DNA of 31,499 nucleotides from NCBI GenBank assembly GCA_903837305.1, contig CAILUB010000185.1, positions 1 through 31,499 of the forward strand. Reading direction: 5' to 3'. Positions 7,490 to 14,235 of the stretch are shown one piece after another. Below the pieces are notes generated by a model. The model was not told the origin of the DNA. It saw only the letters and a list, made by a program, of their open reading frames with translations, and ran no database searches. The stretch is from an uncultured Cytophagaceae bacterium (lineage in GTDB: Bacteria > Bacteroidota > Bacteroidia > Cytophagales > Spirosomataceae). A program made the translations under genes and the position numbers. Numbering within the stretch: the first letter of the stretch is position 1; the number at the start of each line of letters is the position of its first letter.

Positions 7490-8204
7490 TTCCTGCCTTT
7501 TTAACAATCCAGATAGCTGCCAAGGTAAAAAGTGGTGCAGCTGCTATATCTAAACTGTAATGCACGTGTTGAATAAGCAGTAGGGTCACAAGGACTAAAC
7601 TCAGTCCGATGGCAATTCTTCTTTCTCGACTGGAAGGCAAAAAAAAGCACACAAAAACCATCGTGGCTGTATGTCCCGAGAAGAATAAATCTTTCGTGAT
7701 GGCCATATTTTCACCATAGATGAAAATCTCCGCCAAAGGATCATGTAAATCTACTAGGCCTGCGGGGGGATTTAAGGCCACAAAATAGATGCTTAAAAAA
7801 CGGAATCCGGTCTCCATATTGAAGGCCCAGGCGAACCAAAGGAATCTTTTAGGATCTTGTAACAACCGATATAACAAGTAAATAACGGACAAATAAATGA
7901 TGCCAAAAATCGGATAGGAAACATTTAGGGCAGGAAGTACGTTAAGTAGTGGATCGTTCCACTGAATACCTTCACGCAATTGAATCCATTGGAAATAATC
8001 ATCCGCTTTAAAAGGAAAAATTAGGAATACAGCTAGTGCTGCTACGAATTGTAGCGCAAAGGTGCGATCTTCAAAGGCGACTTTCCAGGATTGTTTCAAG
8101 TTTGAACGAAAATTGGGTAATTTGGGAAGCGAAATTAGTGCTAAAAAATAATATAAGATGAAAAAGATCTCAAAAATTACAGTAATAGTGTTGAGTATCA
8201 TCAC
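7482..8204 (-). CDS. PAP2_C / sphingomyelin-synthase-like integral membrane protein
   Basis: A 240-residue protein with about six hydrophobic segments. The C-terminal half carries SGHTATMVF (His178) and HVHYSLDIAAAP (His215, Asp219). This His...His-x3-Asp arrangement is the catalytic triad of the sphingomyelin synthase / PAP2-like C-terminal family, which transfers phospho-head-groups between lipids or hydrolyses lipid phosphates at the membrane. Substrate unknown; Bacteroidota do make sphingolipids, so a phosphosphingolipid role is possible but is inference. The only suitable start is ATG 8204, which makes its first membrane segment overlap the 5' end of msrA by 47 bases on the other strand. 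Confidence 0.82.
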   Translation of the reverse strand: MMILNTITVIFEIFFILYYFLALISLPKLPNFRSNLKQSWKVAFEDRTFALQFVAALAVFLIFPFKADDYFQWIQLREGIQWNDPLLNVLPALNVSYPIFGIIYLSVIYLLYRLLQDPKRFLWFAWAFNMETGFRFLSIYFVALNPPAGLVDLHDPLAEIFIYGENMAITKDLFFSGHTATMVFVCFFLPSSRERRIAIGLSLVLVTLLLIQHVHYSLDIAAAPLFTLAAIWIVKKAGII

Positions 8205-8817
8205 GAGCGCTTTTCATTTCTCCTGTGGAAGTGCTGGAGAACGAGGTGTGTCAGGTCAAAAAAAGCAAACAAATAAGATGGATCAGAAATTAGAGAAAAT
8301 TACGTTTGGAGCAGGATGCTTCTGGTGTGTAGAGGCTGTTTTTCAGCGTGTGAAAGGGGTGAAATCAGTTACATCTGGTTATATGGGGGGTAAGATGAAG
8401 AATCCAACCTACCGGGAAGTTTGTTCAGGACTGACAGGTCATGCGGAGGTTTGCCAATTGAGTTATGATCCGAATGAAGTAAGTGTGGCGACCTTGCTGG
8501 AGATTTTTTGGCAGACACATGATCCTACTACTTTAAATAGACAAGGGGCAGATACGGGCACGCAATACCGCAGTGCGGTATTTTTCCATACACCAGAACA
8601 GCAAAAAGAGGCAGAGTCGTGGAGGAAAAAACTAAATGATCAACGAGTTTTTCCTAATCCAATTGTAACAGAGATTACCCCAGCGTCAGAATTTTATGTA
8701 GCAGAAGATTACCATCAGAACTATTTCAATGAGAATGGGACAGAGCCTTACTGCCAAATCGTCATCAAACCTAAGATGGATAAATTCTTGAAGGCCTTTA
8801 AATCCAAGTTAAACTAG
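8158..8817 (+). CDS. msrA: Peptide-methionine (S)-S-oxide reductase, predicted lipoprotein form
   Basis: MsrA reduces methionine-S-sulfoxide in oxidised proteins. The catalytic motif GAGCFWCVEAVFQ contains the active Cys, and the family signature continues with SGYMGG, YREVCSGLTGHAEV, DPTTLNRQGADTGTQYRS and EDYHQNYF. The core domain begins about residue 47. The ATG at 8158 adds MKKISKITVIVLSIITSAFHF followed by SCGS, which reads as a lipoprotein signal peptide with Cys23 lipidated, placing the enzyme in the envelope. A second start, ATG 8278 (MDQKLEKITF), would give a cytoplasmic enzyme and remove the overlap with the divergent gene. I favour the long form because the reading frame encodes a coherent signal peptide. 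Its stop shares CTAG with lptD. Confidence 0.93.
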   Translation: MKKISKITVIVLSIITSAFHFSCGSAGERGVSGQKKQTNKMDQKLEKITFGAGCFWCVEAVFQRVKGVKSVTSGYMGGKMKNPTYREVCSGLTGHAEVCQLSYDPNEVSVATLLEIFWQTHDPTTLNRQGADTGTQYRSAVFFHTPEQQKEAESWRKKLNDQRVFPNPIVTEITPASEFYVAEDYHQNYFNENGTEPYCQIVIKPKMDKFLKAFKSKLN

Positions 8818-11519
8818 AAACCACCTTTGTCATAGAAACTGCGTCTACGAGAGAGTTTTAGGTCCTGTAATAGCGTAGATTTTACGCGAAGGTCAAAGGA
8901 ATAGTTACTCGCACGCCCGTAGAATGGGCTCGCGATAGGTGTCCAATTAAAGTTCATTTCCCAGCAATGTAAATCGCGGTGCACAGACATATTCGTGTAC
9001 GTCAACCCTTTGTACTTAAAGTCAAATCCAGAACTCATGGAAATTTTCCATTTTTCGGAAAGGCTTATGTCACCTTGGAAGCTAAGACCGCTGATATTTT
9101 GCGGGGAAGCTAAGCCAGTTCTATTCAGACTGAATTGATAGGAGAAAGAGAAATTCCAAGGCACATTCCAGTCGATAAAGTCGTCTAGATTTCGGTTAAT
9201 TTGATTCATCTGTGCCTCGCTGGCATTTTTATTTTCCTTCGGCTTCGGCTTAGTAGGAGAGAAGCGTCGACCTAAGGAGAAATTAAATCCTTGCAATCGC
9301 GCTAATCCTGCCCCTTGGCTGAACATTAAGTCTGGCGTCCTTCTCCCTACGTCAAAAAATAAGGGATCCTCCACATATAAATAGGGGTCAAAGCTTCCAC
9401 TTAGATTGATGTCAAAATCTTTCACCCTTGATGCTACATTAAATCCGATGTTAGATAATCCATATTCTTTTGCCAGAAAATTATAGCTTCCACTTAAACC
9501 AAAATTATCCAGGATTCGCACCTTCTCTGTGAGCACGCTTGCGGTATCCGACTTGGTTCTCAATTTAGCTTCTAACGTATTTTGAATACCGAATGAAATG
9601 GACCCTGAGGCACCTCCATAACTCAAGGTACGCGGATCAAATGTGCTTATACGCCTAATATCACCAATTTGTTCCTTCCCTTCTGAATTGATAAATTTCC
9701 GATTGTTGATTCTGACATCTTGGAAATACCCAAATTCGGGTTCTGAATAATCAGGCGTATAGTTAAAACTGATGGATGGAACGACCGTATGACGTACAGC
9801 TTCCAATCGACCTTTTTTAAATCGCAAAGTTCCGAATAAGCGGGTATTCATGCTGGCTGTATAGGAAATTTGAGAGTTAAATTTAGGTAAACCTCCTACT
9901 GTATCAATTCTGACTGTTGAATCCGCCGCTACATAGGTGTATTTATATGATCTTGTGTACATATTTCCAGACCAGGCTACCCCAGGGGTCAGATTAATAT
10001 GTTTCGTTAACTTTAAATTAGGCAAGGATAGGGGGATGCTATAATTAAATTTCGTCTGGGCTTTTTCCCAAAGAATCGGAAGCGTACTTGCATCCACCGG
10101 AATTACTCCTGCAGGTACATCATCGTCGCCCGTGGGAATAAATGGCTTTTGAATAGTACCCCTAAGCGCATTAGAAGAACGTGGGTAGACATCGAATTCA
10201 TAACGGGTGTAGGGGTCACCTACTTGGTTCGTCATTGAAATACCGCCAGAAAAGTCTAAACCAATTCGGAATTGATCGATAAAACGATCCCCTATAGCGT
10301 TTTTCTTTTTAAATGGCTGAATTTGGTTTAGTCCAAAGTTAAAATCAGTTCCCGCATCAAATACTCGTGTACTCGTATTCTGGTTGATTCGAAGGTTGAC
10401 GCTTGTGCGAACCGTTTGGCCAAAATTTCTAGAATATTGTACCGATGAACCGATTGTATTTGAAAGGTATTGCTGCGTATTAAACGAATTGTACTGGTTA
10501 TAGGAATTAGAGGCCAGATTCACGGAGGCAGAAAAACTAGAATTTCCTAAGCTTCGCGGAGAGTGGGCCCATTGAAGAGAAAAATCGGTTCTTTTGGAGG
10601 GATTAAACTCTTCTCCATTGCTATTGCGATTTAAAGCTAAATTGAAACTACCCGTATATCGATACCGTTTATTGTATTGCGAATTTACACCTAAGCCCCA
10701 CCCACCTTTAGAGTAAATTTGACCCGTGAATCTGATGCCAATATTTTCGCTGGCAGCCCAATAATAGCCTCCATCTCGTAAATAAAAACCTCTGCCACTC
10801 GGCTCCTCACCATAGTTAGGTACTAGAATACCTGATTTTCCAGCCTCTTTGGGCTGAGAATAAGGGAAAAAGCCAAAAGGTAAACCGATGGGCAATGGGA
10901 TATCATTCAGTTCAAAATGAAATGGCCCGGAAACAATCTCTTTCTTTCCCACCACTTTAATCTTATTCGCTTTGATGTGAAAGTGTGGATGGGTTAAATT
11001 ACAGGTGGTATAAATCGCATTTCGGATGTATAGGTTCTCCTCTTCATCTTTTTTAACATTTTTCCCTTGTACAAATCCCTCCCCTTGTTGTGTGACAATT
11101 CCTTTAATGATCGCCCGTTTGGTTTTGAAATTATAGCGAATCTCGTCGGAATCGTATTTATCTCTTCCTTGTAAGAATACGGGGAGCCCGATCATTTTTT
11201 TCGTCAGTGTATCCTGCGTTCCGATGGCGTAAACCTCATTCTTAGCCCAGTCAAGGCGGATATAATTCGCCTCTAGAGAGATTTCGCCGTATTTTACTTT
11301 GGCTCCTCCATATAGATTTACGATTTGCTTTTCTGCATCTAATATCGTGGAGTCCAGGGCAGAATAGAAAACGGTGGTCTCTAATTTAGCGGCCGTGTCT
11401 TTAGGAATGGATTTTTGTAAAGTATCCGTCGAGATTATCCGTTGTGCTTTCGCTTCTGAAATAGAGGCAAAAAGGACAAGCAGCGTAATAAAAAGGTAAT
11501 ATGTGGATTTCTTTACCAA
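8814..11519 (-). CDS. lptD: LPS-assembly outer-membrane protein LptD
   Basis: LptD is the outer-membrane barrel that inserts lipopolysaccharide into the outer leaflet. The frame is open from 11600, but I start at the TTG at 11519 (VKKSTYYLFITLLVLFASISEAKAQ), which begins right at a good Sec signal peptide; the upstream 27 residues show no signal. After it comes an OstA/LptA-like domain (DAEKQIVNLYGGAKVKYGE, then EISLEANYIRLDW) to about residue 190. A conserved junction (PLPIGLPFGFFPYSQPKEAGKSGILVP) follows, then a long Tyr/Asn/Ser-rich beta barrel ending in Phe. The mature protein contains only two cysteines, Cys173 and Cys852. No lptE is recognised nearby. Divergent from the amidase gene. 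Confidence 0.88.
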   Translation of the reverse strand: MVKKSTYYLFITLLVLFASISEAKAQRIISTDTLQKSIPKDTAAKLETTVFYSALDSTILDAEKQIVNLYGGAKVKYGEISLEANYIRLDWAKNEVYAIGTQDTLTKKMIGLPVFLQGRDKYDSDEIRYNFKTKRAIIKGIVTQQGEGFVQGKNVKKDEEENLYIRNAIYTTCNLTHPHFHIKANKIKVVGKKEIVSGPFHFELNDIPLPIGLPFGFFPYSQPKEAGKSGILVPNYGEEPSGRGFYLRDGGYYWAASENIGIRFTGQIYSKGGWGLGVNSQYNKRYRYTGSFNLALNRNSNGEEFNPSKRTDFSLQWAHSPRSLGNSSFSASVNLASNSYNQYNSFNTQQYLSNTIGSSVQYSRNFGQTVRTSVNLRINQNTSTRVFDAGTDFNFGLNQIQPFKKKNAIGDRFIDQFRIGLDFSGGISMTNQVGDPYTRYEFDVYPRSSNALRGTIQKPFIPTGDDDVPAGVIPVDASTLPILWEKAQTKFNYSIPLSLPNLKLTKHINLTPGVAWSGNMYTRSYKYTYVAADSTVRIDTVGGLPKFNSQISYTASMNTRLFGTLRFKKGRLEAVRHTVVPSISFNYTPDYSEPEFGYFQDVRINNRKFINSEGKEQIGDIRRISTFDPRTLSYGGASGSISFGIQNTLEAKLRTKSDTASVLTEKVRILDNFGLSGSYNFLAKEYGLSNIGFNVASRVKDFDINLSGSFDPYLYVEDPLFFDVGRRTPDLMFSQGAGLARLQGFNFSLGRRFSPTKPKPKENKNASEAQMNQINRNLDDFIDWNVPWNFSFSYQFSLNRTGLASPQNISGLSFQGDISLSEKWKISMSSGFDFKYKGLTYTNMSVHRDLHCWEMNFNWTPIASPFYGRASNYSFDLRVKSTLLQDLKLSRRRSFYDKGGF

Positions 11520-11563
11520 ATGGAATTTAAAAATTATATTTGTACTTATTAAATACAAGCCTA

Positions 11564-11590
11564 CAAAATTACATCTTTGCTTGTTATCAA
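11564..11590 (-). promoter_or_regulatory. Candidate promoter for lptD
   Basis: On the minus strand TAATTTTG (plus-strand 11564-11571) matches TAnnTTTG exactly, and a TTG (11588-11590) lies 16 bases upstream, one base short of the usual 17-23 spacer. Transcription would start near 11557, leaving a leader of about 38 bases before the TTG start at 11519. This also argues against the far-upstream ATG at 11600. On the plus strand TATATTTG at 11535-11542 could serve the divergent amidase gene, but has no clear upstream TTG. Confidence 0.4.
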
Positions 11591-11610
11591 CGTGTAACAA
11601 TTAGAAAATA

Positions 11611-12408
11611 ATGTTTAATCAGATAAAATCTATCGGTTTATTTTTTTCGTTGGGTTTATTGCTGACTGCTTGGACGCCTAGTGGTTTTCAGAAGGGAGAC
11701 ATTAAGAATCGAATAAAAGTCGTTTGTTTAGATGCCGGTCACGGAGGAAAAGATCCCGGTTGTTCTGGGCCGAAAGGTTCTCACGAGGGGATTGTAACGT
11801 TGAAAATCATTCAAGAATTAGGGAAAAAGCTGAAATCTGCCCATCCAGAATTGAAGATTGTGTATACGCGGGACACAGATACGTTCATTGAATTAAATGA
11901 ACGAGCTAATATCGCAAACCGCAATAAAGCTGATTTATTTATCTCGGTACATTGCAATGCCGCGGTGAATAAAAATGCTTACGGAACAGAAACCTACACG
12001 ATGGGTTTGCATAAAACAGATGGTAATTTAAATGTAGCCAAGCGTGAGAACTCTGTCATTTTGCAAGAGAAAGATTATCAAAAGACTTACGATGGTTTTG
12101 ACCCTAATTCACCATTAGCTCACATTATGATGGCGAATTATCAAAGTGCTTTCATGGCCAGTTCGGTGAAATTTGCCTCGAAGGTGGAGGAACAATTTTC
12201 GAAGACCTATCAACGCAAGAGTTTTGGGGTAAAACAAGCTGGATTTTTAGTAATTTGGCGTACGGCGATGCCCAGTGTATTAGTAGAGACGGGATTTTTA
12301 ACGAACCCGGAGGAAGAAAATTATTTAGCTTCTGAAAAAGGACAAAACGAAGTGGCAACAGCCATTGCCACCGCGTTCAAAGCATACAAAGAAGAAATCG
12401 AAAAATAG
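11611..12408 (+). CDS. N-acetylmuramoyl-L-alanine amidase (Amidase_3, AmiC-like)
   Basis: A 265-residue exported zinc amidase that cleaves the amide bond between N-acetylmuramic acid and the stem peptide in peptidoglycan, usually for daughter-cell separation or wall turnover. A signal peptide occupies residues 1 to about 20 (IKSIGLFFSLGLLLTAW). Zinc ligands are His44 in DAGHGGKDPG, Glu59 in SHEGIV and His114 in SVHCNAA. The catalytic Glu226 is in VLVETGFLTNPEE. There is no cell-wall-binding or AMIN domain, so targeting must come from elsewhere. It heads a plus-strand run: the MCE gene begins 5 bases after its stop. From memory, the set LptD / amidase / MCE protein is a recurring Bacteroidota neighbourhood. 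Confidence 0.93.
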   Translation: MFNQIKSIGLFFSLGLLLTAWTPSGFQKGDIKNRIKVVCLDAGHGGKDPGCSGPKGSHEGIVTLKIIQELGKKLKSAHPELKIVYTRDTDTFIELNERANIANRNKADLFISVHCNAAVNKNAYGTETYTMGLHKTDGNLNVAKRENSVILQEKDYQKTYDGFDPNSPLAHIMMANYQSAFMASSVKFASKVEEQFSKTYQRKSFGVKQAGFLVIWRTAMPSVLVETGFLTNPEEENYLASEKGQNEVATAIATAFKAYKEEIEK

Positions 12409-12413
12409 ATACG

Positions 12414-13361
12414 ATGTTCAAAAGCAATGAGTTAAAAGTAGGGTTTTTGGCATTGTTAGCCTTCTTAATCCTCTATTTCGGGTTTAATTTTCTAAAGGGA
12501 AACGATGTATTCTCCTCAGCGCGTATCTATTACGTAGAATATGATAATGTAGATGGATTGATGGTTTCGAACCAGGTGATGGTGAATGGAATAGAGGTCG
12601 GGAAGGTGAAGAAAGTGGAGATCCAACCATCCAAAGGCAATAAGATTTTAGTGACCCTGCGATTTAGCCAGGACATCGTCATCCCTGATAAAACAGTAGC
12701 TGTCCTTTCGGATGGGGCCTTATTAGGGGGTAAAATTATTCGTTTGCGATTAGAGGGCAAGGGCAATTTACCCGAGGATTCTTTCTTGAAAGGTGAAACA
12801 GAGGTAGGAGTAACTGCGCTTTTAAAAGAGCGTGCCATTCCAGTGATTGCGAATGCGGATTCGCTTTTGGTATCCTTCCGTCAAATCTCCGACAAATTTG
12901 ACCACACCGGAACCTATCTAAATACCTTACTAAAGACATCCAATGAGACGGTTTCTAATATCAATGGTTCTGTCAATGGAATCGTTACAGATAACCGAGC
13001 AAATGTGGCACAAATCTCCGCAAATATGAAAGTATTGTCTGCAGATTTGATGGAGACTGAGAAACAATTGCGCCCCTTGTTAACGAAATTCAATACGGTA
13101 GCCGACTCGTTAAATGCCTTGAAGATAGGCAAGACTTTGAAAGAAGTGGATGCGACGGTACTTTCGTTGAAGAAAATTGTGCAAGGTTTAGAACGTGGGG
13201 AAGGTACTGCAGGTAAGTTAATTAAGAACGATAGCCTGTACCTAGGCCTAAATAAAACGCTAGTAGATCTGGATAAGCTATTACTTGATTTTAGATTGCA
13301 ACCGAAGCGCTATATCGGCATTTCTGTTTTCGGAAAGAAAAACACGCCTCCCTCTAATTAA
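12414..13361 (+). CDS. MCE-domain (MlaD-family) lipid-transport substrate-binding protein
   Basis: MlaD-type proteins are anchored in the inner membrane and form hexameric rings that carry phospholipids across the periplasm with an ABC transporter. One N-terminal membrane segment is seen (LKVGFLALLAFLILYFGFNFL, residues 8-28), then a single MCE domain (YVEYDNVDGLMVSNQVMVNGIEVGKVKKVEI through DGALLGGKIIRLRLE, about 39-115). The C-terminal part (about 150-285) is rich in Ser, Asn, Leu and Lys and is probably a helical tube or coiled region. The MlaE permease and MlaF ATPase are not in this window, so the transporter is split or encoded elsewhere. It sits 5 bases behind the amidase and 5 bases ahead of prmA. 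Confidence 0.9.
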   Translation: MFKSNELKVGFLALLAFLILYFGFNFLKGNDVFSSARIYYVEYDNVDGLMVSNQVMVNGIEVGKVKKVEIQPSKGNKILVTLRFSQDIVIPDKTVAVLSDGALLGGKIIRLRLEGKGNLPEDSFLKGETEVGVTALLKERAIPVIANADSLLVSFRQISDKFDHTGTYLNTLLKTSNETVSNINGSVNGIVTDNRANVAQISANMKVLSADLMETEKQLRPLLTKFNTVADSLNALKIGKTLKEVDATVLSLKKIVQGLERGEGTAGKLIKNDSLYLGLNKTLVDLDKLLLDFRLQPKRYIGISVFGKKNTPPSN

Positions 13362-13366
13362 TTTCT

Positions 13367-14188
13367 ATGTCTACGATTCAAGTGAAAATTACAGCCAGTC
13401 CTGAGCTGTCTGATATTTTAGTCGCTGAGCTAGGCGAAATTCAATTCGATATTTTCGAGGATTCGGATTCAGGGGTGATTGCCTATTGCCCGGAGGTAGA
13501 CTTTTCAGAGGAGGCACTGGTAGAAATTATGTCTCGATATGGCTTGGATACCTATGAGACGAATCGCATCGAGAAGCAAAACTGGAACAAGGTGTGGGAA
13601 AGTAATTATGATCCCATTCGCATCGAGGACTTGGTGCTGATTAGAGCTAGTTTTCACCCTTCAGAACCCGGATTCCAAATGGAGGTGGTGATTAATCCCA
13701 AAATGTCGTTTGGCACTGGCCACCATGAAACAACTTCGCTGATGACCAAGGCTTTGTTCGATGTAGATCTAACAGGCAAAAGTGTGTTAGATGCTGGTAC
13801 TGGCACAGGACTTCTAGCATTCGTAGCAAAGAAGCGTGGTGCGGACTTCGTACGTGGATTCGATATTGACGAATGGTCAGTGGAAAATTCGGTGGAGAAT
13901 GCGGGATTGAATGACTGTTCTGAAATTCCTTTTGGATTGGGAACTATAGTAGACGAAGATGACACGCCATACGATGTTCTTTTAGCGAATATCAATCGCA
14001 ATATTCTACTTGCCGAAATGGCCGATTACGCCGCGCGCATTAAGCCCGGTGGTTTACTTTTCTTGAGTGGTTTTTACACAGAAGACATTCCACTTTTACT
14101 GGAATCCGCTGAAAAGCAGCAACTTAATTTTATCGCGCAAGCATCAAAAAACAACTGGGCTTGCTTGCAATTGAGAAAAAAACCTTAA
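13367..14188 (+). CDS. prmA: Ribosomal protein L11 methyltransferase
   Basis: PrmA trimethylates ribosomal protein L11 using S-adenosylmethionine. The N-terminal ~100 residues form the substrate-recognition domain (ending near WESNYDPIRIEDLVLIRASF). The signature NPKMSFGTGHHETTSLM follows, and the class I SAM-binding motif is VLDAGTGTGLLAFVAKKRGA. DVLLANINRNILL is the catalytic-loop motif conserved in PrmA. The 273-residue length fits the family. The start at 13367 is only 5 bases after the MCE gene, so they are likely co-transcribed, although no functional link to the envelope genes is apparent. A weak 7-bp hairpin overlaps the stop codon (14180-14200) but lacks a T-tract. Confidence 0.94.
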   Translation: MSTIQVKITASPELSDILVAELGEIQFDIFEDSDSGVIAYCPEVDFSEEALVEIMSRYGLDTYETNRIEKQNWNKVWESNYDPIRIEDLVLIRASFHPSEPGFQMEVVINPKMSFGTGHHETTSLMTKALFDVDLTGKSVLDAGTGTGLLAFVAKKRGADFVRGFDIDEWSVENSVENAGLNDCSEIPFGLGTIVDEDDTPYDVLLANINRNILLAEMADYAARIKPGGLLFLSGFYTEDIPLLLESAEKQQLNFIAQASKNNWACLQLRKKP

Positions 14189-14235
14189 TTTTAAAGGTTT
14201 GACTCTTGTAATCCGGGAAATCGGGTGTTTATAAA

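Noticed and set aside
11520..11600. Upstream ATG for lptD adding 27 residues
   Set aside because: The added residues spoil the signal peptide, lie upstream of the likely promoter, and approach within 10 bases of the divergent amidase start.
14180..14200. Terminator between prmA and the SNF2 gene
   Set aside because: The 7-bp A/T-rich stem lacks a following T-tract and overlaps the prmA stop codon; too weak to call.
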